A DNA stretch of 64,000 nt from Nocardia sp. alder85J (GCF_020176955.2 NZ_JAIUCZ020000010.1:62001-126000); one strand, 5' to 3'. Counted from the stretch's first letter, positions 16,180 through 25,263 are shown. Translations and numbers: made by a program. The notes: a model not told the origin generated them from the letters alone.

Positions 16180-17439
16180 GTGAGGCGAATTCTCGGGGCG
16201 GCGGCCGCGATTGCGGTCCTGTCGGCGGTGCCGGTCGGCGTCGCCGGCGCACAATCCATTGCGGCACCGGCCACCTCGGCGTCGCCCGGCGCGAGCGTGA
16301 CGTCGGCCGCGGCCGGCGGTGGACTGACCCAGCCGTACGCGACGGTGCTGACCGGCGTGCTCGCGGTGATCGTCGCGCTGATCGTACTGGCCGGCGTGCT
16401 GCTGACCCGGCGCACCTCCGAACGGCAGTTCGCGCAGCGACAGCAGCTGGACCAGGCGCATTTCGAGCAACTGCACGCGGCGGACCGGATCCGGGGGCTG
16501 CGAGCCCGGTACACGACCTGCGCGGAACAGCTCGCGCACACCGGCCCGGTCGTCCGGCAGGCCGGGATCTACGCGCTCGCCGCCCTGGCCGACGACTGGA
16601 ACGACACCCTCCCCGGCGACTCCACCGAACTGCACGACGAAGCCCGGGTCTGCCTCGATCTGCTGTGTGCCTACCTTCGATCGTCCACGAGCGCAGCGGA
16701 TTTCGAGGTGCGGCTGTCGGCCGCATCGGTCATCCGCCGGCACCGCGAACAGTGGTCGCGCTACACCTACGATCTGCCGGATGCGGATCTGAGCAGGGTG
16801 GACCTGAACAATGCGAATCTGCGGAGCGCGGAACTGGCCCGCACCAATCTCGCCCAGGCGAACCTGCGCGTCGCCGACCTGACGGCCGCGGATCTGACCG
16901 CCGCGGACCTGTCCCGGGCGAATCTGCACGAGACCGAGCTGAAGTCCGCCCGCCTGTCCGAGGCCCGCCTGCCGGCCGCCAACCTCCTGGGCGCGAACCT
17001 GGGGTCCGCGGACCTGGTCGACGCCGACCTGGTGGCGGCGGACCTGCGCGCGGTGCACCTGACCGAAGCGAACCTGACCGGTGCGGACCTGTCCGGGGCG
17101 AATCTGACCGGCGCACAGCTGGATCGAGCGAACGTGACCGGCGCGAAGCTCACCGGCGCGAACCTGACCAGCGCGAACCTCACCGGCGCGGACCTCGGTG
17201 GCGCGAGCCTGACCGACGCCGAACTCTCCCGCGCGAACCTGTCCGGCGCCGATCTGACCGTCGCGTACCTGGATCGGGCGAATCTGACGGATGCGGATCT
17301 GACCGGGGCCGATCTGACGGGCACGGACCTGACCGGAGCGAATCTGACCGGCGTCACCCACGACGAAACGACCCGGTGGCCGGAGGGATTCACGCCGCCG
17401 CCTGCCCACGCCGCCGCCGGCGACGACGAGAGTGCTTGA
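16180..17439 (+). CDS. membrane-anchored pentapeptide-repeat protein
   Basis: 419 residues. A signal-like N-terminus (MRRILGAAAAIAVLSAVPVG) and a transmembrane helix around residues 50-70 (VLAVIVALIVLAGVLL) anchor it. A helical segment follows, then from about residue 195 to 395 nearly unbroken A(D/N)Lxx pentapeptides (for example ANLTGADLSGANLTGAQL) that would form a right-handed quadrilateral beta-helix. Function is unknown; some pentapeptide proteins mimic DNA and protect gyrase, but a membrane anchor argues against that. A short remnant with a matching tail lies at 21491-21660. Confidence 0.85.
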   Translation: MRRILGAAAAIAVLSAVPVGVAGAQSIAAPATSASPGASVTSAAAGGGLTQPYATVLTGVLAVIVALIVLAGVLLTRRTSERQFAQRQQLDQAHFEQLHAADRIRGLRARYTTCAEQLAHTGPVVRQAGIYALAALADDWNDTLPGDSTELHDEARVCLDLLCAYLRSSTSAADFEVRLSAASVIRRHREQWSRYTYDLPDADLSRVDLNNANLRSAELARTNLAQANLRVADLTAADLTAADLSRANLHETELKSARLSEARLPAANLLGANLGSADLVDADLVAADLRAVHLTEANLTGADLSGANLTGAQLDRANVTGAKLTGANLTSANLTGADLGGASLTDAELSRANLSGADLTVAYLDRANLTDADLTGADLTGTDLTGANLTGVTHDETTRWPEGFTPPPAHAAAGDDESA

Positions 17440-17470
17440 CGCAGAGCCGGTCACGCGACCATCGTGTCGA

Positions 17471-17603
17471 CCGTCGCGAAGGCGACGGTGATCCTTTCGG
17501 ACCGAACAGCATCGGCGACGACGAGAGAGCCGATCACGCGCCCCTGGCGCCGGCGTCCCGCTCGAAAACGAGCGGTGTTCCCTTCGGACCGAACAGGATC
17601 GGC
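17471..17603. repeat. two 46-bp structured repeats with covarying hairpins
   Basis: Copies at 17471-17516 and 17558-17603 have equal length with no gaps. Each starts with a 7-bp stem and 4-nt loop: CCGTCGC/GCGACGG in the first, CCGCTCG/CGAGCGG in the second, so four base pairs differ and all are compensated. The next 28 bases match at 25 positions and contain the dyad TTCGGACCGAA followed by CAG and ATCGGC. The elements fill most of the 400-bp gap between the pentapeptide and hydrolase genes. They may act as RNA (leader or terminator) or as a REP-type DNA element; strand of action is unknown. Confidence 0.75.
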
Positions 17604-17838
17604 AGGCGCGGGGCGGCTGATCGGGCTCGCCCCCGGGCACGATCCGGCCGCAGCGGTGCGCCACCGGTCGGCGGCATCCGCCCGGCACCCCCGGCCCGCC
17701 GCGCGATATACCGGAAGTTCCTGACATACTTCAGTATTCGGCGACAAGCGAGATCGGCCTCGCACCGACCGTGGTCGCGGTGTGGTGGGTCGTCGACCGT
17801 AAGGCGCACCACGCCTTCTACGCCGTGGAGGTTTACCG

Positions 17839-18975
17839 ATGATCGCTCGAGTGCTCTCGGGCGGTGCCGCTGCCGCACTCCTGGTCCTGGTCGGTCTGAC
17901 CGGTACCGGGGGACCGGCCCGCGGCGATACCGACAGCCCGCTGTGCGGCGGGTTCATCTGCCACCGGGTCGCGGTGGGGCCGTCGCCGGTGACCGCGCCG
18001 ACCGGCCCGTATCCGGTCGGGCGGGTCGATACCCCACTCGGCGACGACGAGCGCGCGATCATGGTGTCGGCGTGGTACCCGGCGGCCGAGATCGGTTCGC
18101 CCACTTCATATGTCCCCGCGAGCGGACCCGATGCCGACATCCGGATCGCGAGCACGGCGGCGACCTGGCTGCATTCGCCGGTGTCGGCCGCCGCGGCGAT
18201 CGGCGCCGCGGCCCCGGCCGCCGAAAGCGTGCCCGCCGACACCACTCTCGGCCGTCTGCCGGTACTGCTGATGTCCCCGGGGCTCGGCTCGCCGCGGTGG
18301 ATCCTGTCCGGGCTGGCCGCGGATCTGGCGTCGCGCGGCTGGGTGGTCGTGGTGGCCGACCACACCGGGGAATCACCCGCCGTCGAATTCCCCAGCGGCC
18401 GAGTCGTTCTCGGCGACCCGCCGACGATGACCGACGACTACATGCGGGAACGGCTGATCGCCCGGGTGGCCGACACGCGTACGGTCCTGGACCACCTCAC
18501 CGAACTACCGATCGTCGGAGACCTGGTCGACCTCGGCGCGGTGGCGATGCTGGGTCACAGCTACGGCGGATACACGGCGGTCTCGGTCGCCGCCGCGGAC
18601 CCGCGGATCCGCGCCGCCGTGGTGCTCGACGGGTCGGCCGGGTGGCACGACGGGGCCGCCGTGGAACGCCGCGGCCTGGACCGCCCGGTGATGCTGGTCG
18701 GCTACGGCGCGATGGTCGACGCCTCGTGGATCGCGTTCGGGCACCACACCCCCGGACCGTTCACGGTGGCGATGGTCCGCGGCGGCGAGCACTACACCCC
18801 CACCGACCTGCCAGAACTCGGCGGCCCACCCGAACTGTGCGGCACCCTGCCGCCGGACCGCGCCGCCGCCGTGACCCGCGGCCTGGTCGCCGACTTCCTC
18901 ACCCGCTCGGTGCTCGGCCGCCCGGCCTCGGGCGAGGTGTGGCCCGAGGTCGAATGGCCGACATCGATGGACTGA
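17839..18975 (+). CDS. secreted alpha/beta hydrolase (PAF-acetylhydrolase-like)
   Basis: 378 residues with a signal peptide (VLSGGAAAALLVLVGLTG). The hydrolase core shows the oxyanion region LLMSPGLGSPRW, nucleophile elbow VAMLGHSYGGYTAVSVAAAD, an Asp strand (AAVVLDGS) and a C-terminal His (GGEHYTPTD). The N-terminal IMVSAWYPAA segment is typical of PAF-AH/lipase-like hydrolases. It is probably an extracellular esterase or lipase. It starts at ATG just downstream of the tandem structured repeats, which could lie in its leader. Confidence 0.75.
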   Translation: MIARVLSGGAAAALLVLVGLTGTGGPARGDTDSPLCGGFICHRVAVGPSPVTAPTGPYPVGRVDTPLGDDERAIMVSAWYPAAEIGSPTSYVPASGPDADIRIASTAATWLHSPVSAAAAIGAAAPAAESVPADTTLGRLPVLLMSPGLGSPRWILSGLAADLASRGWVVVVADHTGESPAVEFPSGRVVLGDPPTMTDDYMRERLIARVADTRTVLDHLTELPIVGDLVDLGAVAMLGHSYGGYTAVSVAAADPRIRAAVVLDGSAGWHDGAAVERRGLDRPVMLVGYGAMVDASWIAFGHHTPGPFTVAMVRGGEHYTPTDLPELGGPPELCGTLPPDRAAAVTRGLVADFLTRSVLGRPASGEVWPEVEWPTSMD

Positions 18976-19018
18976 TCCGATCGCCCCCGCCCTGCCGAGC
19001 GGGGACGACCGGTCCCGG

Positions 19019-21196
19019 TCACAGCACGTACAGCAGCTCCTGATAGGTCGGCAGCGGCCACAGATCGTCGGCGACCACGGACTCCAGGGTGTCCGCGGCC
19101 GCGCGGACCGCGGCCATCGCGGGCAGCAGGCTGTCGCGAGCGTGCTTCGCCTCGTCGTAGGCCGACTCGCCGGGGTGCTGCGCGAGCGCCTCGGTGAGTG
19201 CGGCCAATGCCGCGCGCAGATCGGTCAGCGGCGCCGACACCTGCTTCAGCACATCGGTGTCCGTCGGGAAGCCGGCGCTCGTGAGCGCCACGACGTTCTG
19301 CGCCACCTCGGTCTGATAGCGCATCGCGGCGGGCTCGACGATCGTCGAGCCGATCTCGAGGGTCAGCCGTGCCTCCACCCCGATCGTGAGCGCGTACTGC
19401 TCCAGCCCGACCTCGTACCGGCTGTGCATCTCCCGGCCGTTGAACACCCCGTACTTCTCGAACAGCGCGATCGAGGAATCGGTGATCAGTTCGGGCAGCG
19501 CGTCGAGGGTGGTCCGCAGATTCGGCAGCCCGCGGGTCGCCGCCTCCTGCTGCCACATGTCGGAATACCCGTCACCGTTGAACACGATCGTGCCGTGATC
19601 GGTGATGATCGCGGTGAGCAGATTCTGCACCGCGGTATCGAAGGACGTCCCGCCGGCGACCGCGGTCTCGAGTTCGGTGGCGATGTAATCGAGCGATTCG
19701 GCCATGATCGTGTTCAACGTGACCATCGGAACGCTCACGGTCTGCATCGAACCCGGTGCCCGGAACTCGAATCGGTTGCCGGTGAACGCGAACGGGCTCG
19801 TCCGGTTGCGGTCACCCGGATCCGTCGGCAGCACCGGCAGCGTGTCCGCGCCGATGATGAGCGTGCCCTTGCCCTTCGACGAGGTCGCCGCGCCCTTCGC
19901 GATCTGCTCGAAGACATCGGCCAGCTGATCGCCGAGGAAGATCGAAATGATCGCCGGCGGTGCCTCGTTCGCGCCGAGCCGATGATCGTTGGTGGCCGAG
20001 GCCACCGAGGCCCGCAGCAGTCCCGCGTGCATGTGCACCGCCCGGATCACCGCGGCACAGAACACCAGGAACTGCGCGTTGTCGTGCGGAGTGTCACCCG
20101 GTACCAGCAGGCTGCCGAGTTCCCCGTTGCCGATGGAGAAGTTGACGTGCTTCCCGGACCCGTTGACCCCGTTGAAGGGCTTCTCGTGGAACAGGCATTC
20201 CATGCCGTGCCGCTTGGCGACGGTCTTGAACGTCGTCATCAGCAACTGCTGATGATCGGCCGCCACATTGCCGCGCTCGAACATCGGCGCGACCTCGAAC
20301 TGCCCCGGCGCGACCTCGTTGTGCCGGGTCTTCGCGGGAATCCCGAGCTTGAACAGTTCCCGCTCGGTATCGATCATGAAGCCCAGCACCCGCTCCGGAA
20401 TCGCCCCGAAGTAATGGTCGTCGAACTCCTGCCCCTTCGGCGGCTTGGCGCCGAACAGGGTCCGCCCGGCATTCAGCAGATCCGGTCGCGCCAGGAAGAA
20501 GTGCCGATCGACCAGGAAGTACTCCTGCTCCGGCCCGCAGAACGACACCACCGGCGCCGGATTCTCGTGCCCGAACAGCTCCAGAATCCGCCGCGCATGC
20601 TTACCCATCACCTGCTGCGACCGCAGCAACGGCGTCTTGTGGTCCAGCGCCTCACCGGTCATCGACACGAAAACCGTCGGGATGCACAGCGTATTGCCGT
20701 TCGGATTCTCCAGCACGTAGGCCGGACTGGTCACATCCCATCCGGTGTACCCACGCGCCTCGAACGTATTGCGCAGACCGCCGTTCGGAAAGCTCGAGGC
20801 ATCCGGCTCACCCTGGATCAACGTCTTGCCCGCGAATTCGGCCAACGCGGAACCGTCGCCCTGGGGCTCCAGGAAACTGTCGTGCTTCTCCGCGGTGAGC
20901 CCGGTCAGCGGATAGAAGACGTGCGCATAGTGCGTAGCCCCCTTCTCCAGCGCCCAGTCCTTCATCGCCGCCGCGACCGCATCGGCCACCAGCGGATCCA
21001 GCGGCGCCCCGCGCTCGATGGTCGCGACCACCGATTTGAACACCGACTTCGGCAGCCGCTTCTGCATCACGGCGATGTTGAAGACGTTGTCGCCGAAGAT
21101 CTCACCCGGCGTTTCCGATTCGTCGATGCTCAGTGCCGGCGGCACATGCGCTTCGACAGCCCGGATAGCTTCGATCCGGACGCGGTTTCCAGTCAT
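19019..21196 (-). CDS. glnN: type III glutamine synthetase
   Basis: 725 residues, the length of GlnN-type glutamine synthetases, which make glutamine from glutamate, ammonia and ATP as dodecamers. The N-terminal GSIII region is present (FGDNVFNIAVMQKRLPKSVF), then catalytic motifs: FCGPEQEYFLVDRHFFLARP, TRHNEVAPGQFEVAPMFERG and the NGSGKHVNFSIG loop. The 3' domain (FEKYGVFNGREMHSRYEV) is also GSIII-specific. It stands alone. GSIII usually accompanies GSI enzymes as an extra, nitrogen-regulated isozyme. No regulatory RNA was recognised in the upstream ~290 bp. Confidence 0.95.
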   Translation of the reverse strand: MTGNRVRIEAIRAVEAHVPPALSIDESETPGEIFGDNVFNIAVMQKRLPKSVFKSVVATIERGAPLDPLVADAVAAAMKDWALEKGATHYAHVFYPLTGLTAEKHDSFLEPQGDGSALAEFAGKTLIQGEPDASSFPNGGLRNTFEARGYTGWDVTSPAYVLENPNGNTLCIPTVFVSMTGEALDHKTPLLRSQQVMGKHARRILELFGHENPAPVVSFCGPEQEYFLVDRHFFLARPDLLNAGRTLFGAKPPKGQEFDDHYFGAIPERVLGFMIDTERELFKLGIPAKTRHNEVAPGQFEVAPMFERGNVAADHQQLLMTTFKTVAKRHGMECLFHEKPFNGVNGSGKHVNFSIGNGELGSLLVPGDTPHDNAQFLVFCAAVIRAVHMHAGLLRASVASATNDHRLGANEAPPAIISIFLGDQLADVFEQIAKGAATSSKGKGTLIIGADTLPVLPTDPGDRNRTSPFAFTGNRFEFRAPGSMQTVSVPMVTLNTIMAESLDYIATELETAVAGGTSFDTAVQNLLTAIITDHGTIVFNGDGYSDMWQQEAATRGLPNLRTTLDALPELITDSSIALFEKYGVFNGREMHSRYEVGLEQYALTIGVEARLTLEIGSTIVEPAAMRYQTEVAQNVVALTSAGFPTDTDVLKQVSAPLTDLRAALAALTEALAQHPGESAYDEAKHARDSLLPAMAAVRAAADTLESVVADDLWPLPTYQELLYVL

Positions 21197-21490
21197 ATCG
21201 TTACCCCTTGCCCGGTGCGGATCGGCATCCGCGTGCTCAACCCGGTCCGGGCAACTCTACGAACCCGCGATAGCCACGATGTTTCATCGCTGTCACCGGC
21301 GGGAGACCACCCCGGTCACGCGCTTGATCGAGGCGATGCCGAGCGGTCACCAGGCGATCCGTACCCGGCCGGTCGGTCCGATGTGCGGTGGCGGCGGGAT
21401 TGCCGCGAGCGGAGCAGCGACAATTCCGTCCCGCATTATTCCCCAACGGCGGATCGTGCACGCACTGTGCTGTGCACGACAGCGTGAGGT

Positions 21491-21660
21491 TCACTCCGAC
21501 CGGCCGACGCTCGAAGGAGGAGGTTCGAAACCTTCCGGCCGGCGGGTGTCCTCGCCATGCCTGGTCCCGCTCAGGTTCGCACCGGTCAGGCCGGCGCCGC
21601 TCGGGTCCACCGCGCGCGGATCGAGTTCGGGGAAGACGAGATCAGCGAGGTTGCACCTGA
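21491..21660 (-). pseudogene. pentapeptide-repeat 3' remnant
   Basis: The minus strand encodes CNLADLVFPEL, then GAGLTGANLSG and the tail EDTRRPEGFEPPPSS before a stop at 21491. The tail matches the end of the pentapeptide gene at 16180-17439 (ETTRWPEGFTPPP). Only one or two pentapeptides remain, with no start, so it looks like the 3' end of a decayed paralogue. Confidence 0.6.
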
Positions 21661-21854
21661 ATACCGTCTGTTCCCCCTCGGACACAGACACCGACGGTAG
21701 CGTCTCGAACGACCTCGAGGCACAGCACGGATTCGCGGATGCCACCGCCGCCAGGGGCGGTTCGTGGAGACCGTCTGTTACCCGTTGTGAGTTGTGGCGG
21801 CCGGGAGCAGACTGATGCTCGTTCCTGGGTTTCGGTACGCAGGGGGATGCGGTC

Positions 21855-22049
21855 ATGCGGAAAACTATTGCCAGGCTTGTGATTACGGGATTCGTAGCGT
21901 TGGCGTTGATGGGAGCGGTATCGGTGGGCGAGGCTTCCGCCATTACCGCGGCGGATTGTGAGGATGCGCACGGGATCGTGGTTCTCGAGATGGACGGAAC
22001 CCGTGAATGCATAGGCGGGTTCTACAACGGCCTGAAGATACTGTTCTGA
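21855..22049 (+). CDS. small secreted protein
   Basis: 64 residues. A clear signal peptide (RLVITGFVALALMGAVSVG, then EASA) leaves a mature peptide of about 34 residues with two cysteines (TAADCEDAHGIVVLEMDG and RECIGGFYNGLKILF) that could form one disulfide. AGGGGG lies upstream of the ATG. Fifteen bases separate it from the next gene. No family is recognised; its lower-GC codon use differs from its neighbours. Confidence 0.6.
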   Translation: MRKTIARLVITGFVALALMGAVSVGEASAITAADCEDAHGIVVLEMDGTRECIGGFYNGLKILF

Positions 22050-22064
22050 GAAGGAGGACTTTCG

Positions 22065-22400
22065 ATGAGTACGAACGAAACCCACGCATCGGTGACCGGC
22101 GCTGCGCCGTCACTGATCCGGGCCCTGCGGCAGGCTGCCGAACTGGCGACCGAACGCGGCCGTGGCTGGTTCGGCGTCGAGGATGTGCTGTCGGTTCTGC
22201 TGTCGGAACGCCGATCCGTCCTCGGGCACCACGCGTCGGAACAGGGTCTCACTCGCGAGTTCGAGTCGATTCGAGATCTGGCCCGGTCGATCGTTCCGGG
22301 AACTACGGCCGGCACCTCCACACCCGTCGGTCCCGCGACCGTCGAGGCGACTGTCACCGGTCCGGATGCCGACGAACTGATCGCCGCAATTCAATCCTGA
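22065..22400 (+). CDS. orphan Clp-N-like small protein
   Basis: 111 residues with an excellent ribosome site (GAAGGAGG) before the ATG. LIRALRQAAELATERGRGWF followed by GVEDVLSVLLSERRSVL resembles one half of the Clp repeat domain found at the N-terminus of ClpA/B/C, but no ATPase follows. The C-terminal 35 residues are Thr/Gly/Pro-rich. It may be an adaptor-like or regulatory protein. It forms a two-gene unit with the small secreted protein, closed by a hairpin terminator. Confidence 0.55.
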   Translation: MSTNETHASVTGAAPSLIRALRQAAELATERGRGWFGVEDVLSVLLSERRSVLGHHASEQGLTREFESIRDLARSIVPGTTAGTSTPVGPATVEATVTGPDADELIAAIQS

Positions 22401-22420
22401 CAGGATCGGAAAATAGCACA

Positions 22421-22458
22421 ACGCCCGAGACCTCATCACGGTCGCGGGCGTCTTTTCT
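22421..22458 (+). terminator. intrinsic terminator after the Clp-N-like gene
   Basis: ACGCCCG at 22421-22427 pairs with CGGGCGT at 22445-22451, followed by CTTTTCT. Spacing (21 bp after the stop codon) fits a terminator for the preceding two genes. It resembles the hairpin next to tRNA-Ala at 26559-26594 in stem, inner bases and the GGTGGA-CTA that follows. Confidence 0.7.
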
Positions 22459-22662
22459 CGGTGGACCTACCGAGAACCTACTCGAACCGGAACGACCTGC
22501 TCAAAGACTTCTCCGGTCTGCGTGAGCGACTTGGATCAGGCGCGGGATCCGGGTACGGCACCTGCAGCGCTCGACACCCTGATCATGGGCTCCTAACCTG
22601 ATCTGCGGAGTGAAGCACCATGCGTGGGTCGATGCGCCAGACTTGGAGGGGTACGCGTGCCG

Positions 22663-22717
22663 ATGAGAAAGACACTGGTGTGTCTCGCGAACTCTCGCAA
22701 GCTCTTAGAGCGATGTA
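22663..22717 (+). pseudogene. dual-OB-domain protein gene, 5' fragment
   Basis: An ATG with GGAGGGG upstream opens a frame reading KTLVCLANSRKLLERC, which matches the start of dual-OB-domain proteins (typically KTxVCLAxSRKxxGRCxAG). The frame is broken after 18 codons by the left end of the IS21-family element. The 3' part of the gene is absent on the other side of the element. Confidence 0.55.
22712..22717. repeat. target-site duplication, left copy (GATGTA)
   Basis: GATGTA directly precedes the left tip (TGTCCGTGGCC) of the IS element and is repeated at 25264-25269 right after the other tip. Confidence 0.85.
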
Positions 22718-22886
22718 TGTCCGTGGCCATCCTAAAGTCCCCGCTGGTGGCCGTGTGTAGGTCGCCGCGGGCGGCCAAGTAGAAGTCCCCGCCACTTCGC
22801 TCCTCGTGTCAACCCCGGAACCAGGCCCGGGGCGGTGGACGGTGATAGCGCCAACTGTCACCTCCCACCGACCCCGGGGAGTTCTA

Positions 22887-24386
22887 TTGAAGTCTGCGAG
22901 AGAGCGAATGGACATCATTTCCGCCTATCGAGAGGTCGGAACCTACCGAGGCGCCGCCGAATTGTGCGGCACCACACACAAAACGGTGAAACGAGTCGTC
23001 GAACGCGCCGCCAACGGCGGCACCCGGCCCGAACACCGGCCCGCGCCCCACAACTACGACCAATACCGCGACCTCGTCGCGAAACGTGTCAAGACCTCCC
23101 ACGGCCGGATCACAGCGAAACGACTGCTCCCGGTCGCTCGCGCGGCCGGCTACGACGGGTCACCACGCAACTTCCGACGCCTGGTCGCCGAGGAGAAACA
23201 GTTGTGGCGCACCGAGAACCACCGCGGCCGCCGCCCCGGGATCTGGGTCCCGGGCGAGTTCCTGGTCATCGACTGGGCCGAAGCCGCGCCCGGCCTGCAC
23301 GTGTTCTGCGCGGTCCTGGCGTTCTCCAGGTGGCGGTTCGCCGCGTTCGCCGCCGACCAGCGGCAGTCCACCACCCTGGCCATGATCGCCGACGCGCTCG
23401 CCGGGATCGGCGGCGTCCCCCGCAAGGTCCTGGCCGACCGGATGGGCTGCCTCAAAGGCGGTGTCGTCGCGAACGTCGTGGTCCCGACCGCTGAATACGT
23501 CCGCTTCGCAACGCATTACGGTTTCTCGCCGGACTGGTGCAACGCCTCGGATCCGGAATCGAAAGGTGTCGTGGAACACCTGTGTGGTTATGCCCAGACA
23601 GATCTCGCGGTCCCGCTGGTCACCGAAGCAGCGATCGCTGGCCGGACCGTCACACTGCGCGAGGCCAATATCGCGGCGAAAGCGTGGTGCGCGGAAGTGA
23701 ATTCGACGATGCATTCGGAGATCTGCGCGGTTCCCGACGAACGCCTCACCGGCGAACGGGAGGTCCTGGCGGCGTTACCGTCGCTGCGGTTGGAGATCGC
23801 GGCGGCGTCGGTGACCCGCAAGGTCGACAAACTCTCTTGTGTCCGTTACGGATCCGCGCGTTACTCGGTCCCGATGCGGTTGATCGGCGCCAGTGTCGCG
23901 CTCGTCGTCGACTGCGGCGCCCTGCTGATCATCGAACCGGGCACCGGGGTGATCATCGCCGAACACGAACTCGTCGCACCCGGTTCGACGTCGATCCTCG
24001 ACGAGCATTACGACGGGCCGCGCCCGGCCCCGAACCGGGGACCGCGCCCGAAAACCCCTGTCGAGAAACAGTTCTGCGCGCTCGGACAGGACGCGGAAGC
24101 GTTCCTGGTCGGTGCCGCCGCGATCGGCAACACCCGTCTGAGCCAGGATCTCGAGATCCTGCTCGCGCTCGGGGCCGCGCACGGCACGACGAATCTGGTC
24201 GCCGCCCTGCGCAGGGCGGTGGCGTTCAAACGGTTCCGGGCCGCGGACGTCCGGTCGATCCTCGCCGCGGGCGCCGGGGCCCCGCAACCCCGCCCGGCCG
24301 GCGACGCCCTGGTCCTCGACCTGCCCGCCGCGACGACCAGGTCGCTGGACGCCTACCGGATCACCGGTGACGGGAGCGCGTCATGA
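22887..24386 (+). CDS. istA: IS21-family transposase IstA
   Basis: 499-residue DDE transposase. TTG at 22887 (reading LKSARERMDIISAYREVG) follows GGGGAG and matches the usual IstA start. Helix-turn-helix: YRGAAELCGTTHKTVKRVV. The DDE catalytic residues are likely the Asp in FLVIDWAEA, the Asp in KVLADRMGCLK and the Glu in DPESKGVVEHLCG. A C-terminal beta-barrel (SARYSVPMRLIGASVALVVD) follows. Its stop overlaps istB through ATGA. Confidence 0.93.
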   Translation: MKSARERMDIISAYREVGTYRGAAELCGTTHKTVKRVVERAANGGTRPEHRPAPHNYDQYRDLVAKRVKTSHGRITAKRLLPVARAAGYDGSPRNFRRLVAEEKQLWRTENHRGRRPGIWVPGEFLVIDWAEAAPGLHVFCAVLAFSRWRFAAFAADQRQSTTLAMIADALAGIGGVPRKVLADRMGCLKGGVVANVVVPTAEYVRFATHYGFSPDWCNASDPESKGVVEHLCGYAQTDLAVPLVTEAAIAGRTVTLREANIAAKAWCAEVNSTMHSEICAVPDERLTGEREVLAALPSLRLEIAAASVTRKVDKLSCVRYGSARYSVPMRLIGASVALVVDCGALLIIEPGTGVIIAEHELVAPGSTSILDEHYDGPRPAPNRGPRPKTPVEKQFCALGQDAEAFLVGAAAIGNTRLSQDLEILLALGAAHGTTNLVAALRRAVAFKRFRAADVRSILAAGAGAPQPRPAGDALVLDLPAATTRSLDAYRITGDGSAS

Positions 24387-25183
24387 CCACCGCTGCTCGT
24401 CCGGGAACGGCCGCGCCGAAACCGGTCCCGAAACCGGTCCCGGAACTGGCCGCGGACCTGGACGCCGGCCTGCGGCGGTTGAAGTTGTCGACGGTCCGGC
24501 GGTTGGCGGCGGAGGTGATGCAGACCGCGAAGACGCAACGCTGGACCCCGGAAGAAGTGCTGCGCACGCTGATCGAGGCCGAGATCGCTGCCCGGGACGC
24601 GTCGAACGCCGCGAACCGGCTCAAAGCCGCCGCGTTCCCGGTGACGAAGACCTTGGACACGTTCGACGTCGCCGGGTCGTCGATCCCGGCTGCGACCTAT
24701 GACTACCTGGCAAGTCTCGAATGGGTTGGCACGCAACAGAATCTGGCGTTGATCGGGCCACCGGGAACGGGCAAGAGCCACACGCTGGTCGGGCTCGGAC
24801 ACGCCGCGGTGACGGCGGGGTTGAAGGTCCGGTACTTCACCGCCGCCGAGTTGATCGACACGCTCTACCGGGGTCTTGCCGACAACACCGTGGGGAAGGT
24901 GATCGAGTCGGTTCTACGGGCTGACCTGGTGATCTGTGACGAGGTCGGGTTCGCGCCGCTCGACGATACCGGGACGCAGTTGTTGTTCCGGCTGGTTGCG
25001 GCGGCTTACGAGCGGCGGTCGTTGGCTGTCGCGTCGCATTGGCCGTTCGAACAGTGGGGGCGGTTCCTGCCCGAACACACCACCGCGGCAAGCATTTTGG
25101 ATCGGTTGCTGCATCACTGCACGGTGGTGGTCACCGAGGGTGATTCCTACCGGATGCGGCACCGCACGACAGGGAGGAGGTGA
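24383..25183 (+). CDS. istB: IS21-family helper ATPase IstB
   Basis: 266-residue AAA+ helper of IstA, needed for target DNA selection. Walker A is NLALIGPPGTGKSHTLVGLG, Walker B is ADLVICDEVGFAPLD, and SLAVASHWPFEQWGRF matches the family's sensor region. The N-terminus has a Pro/Lys-rich extension (KPVPKPVPEL) before the usual LKLSTVRRLA start. Translation is coupled to istA by a 4-bp overlap. Confidence 0.95.
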   Translation: MTTAARPGTAAPKPVPKPVPELAADLDAGLRRLKLSTVRRLAAEVMQTAKTQRWTPEEVLRTLIEAEIAARDASNAANRLKAAAFPVTKTLDTFDVAGSSIPAATYDYLASLEWVGTQQNLALIGPPGTGKSHTLVGLGHAAVTAGLKVRYFTAAELIDTLYRGLADNTVGKVIESVLRADLVICDEVGFAPLDDTGTQLLFRLVAAAYERRSLAVASHWPFEQWGRFLPEHTTAASILDRLLHHCTVVVTEGDSYRMRHRTTGRR

Positions 25184-25263
25184 CCGGTGAACTGATCATT
25201 CCAGGGCGAAGCGGTGGAGACTTCGGTCGGCCACCAGCGGCGACATCACGCTGGCCGTTGACA

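Larger units (their letters stand above)
22718..25263 (+). mobile_element. IS21-family insertion sequence, complete
   Basis: A 2,546-bp element with istA and istB in the usual overlapping order. The tips are imperfect inverted repeats: left TGTCCGTGGCC, right (read inward) TGTCAACGGCC. Further in, both ends share CGCTGGTGGCCG and a CCACTTCGC/CCGCTTCGC-type block, the multiple end repeats expected of IS21 elements. A 6-bp GATGTA duplication flanks it. It is intact enough to be mobile and landed in an already truncated dual-OB/DUF488 locus. Confidence 0.9.

Noticed and set aside
14887..17727. Very long minus-strand frame with repeated QIRPGQVRAGQ-like peptides
   Set aside because: It is the complement of the pentapeptide repeats and neighbouring genes; the peptide repetition mirrors the A(D/N)L codons.
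19142..21487. Long plus-strand frame opposite glnN
   Set aside because: Antisense shadow of the type III glutamine synthetase; no domain, Arg/His-rich.
22450..22500. Second tRNA remnant after the terminator
   Set aside because: GGTGGA-CTA and GAAC match the tRNA-Ala 3' part, but no cloverleaf forms; kept only as part of the direct-repeat finding.
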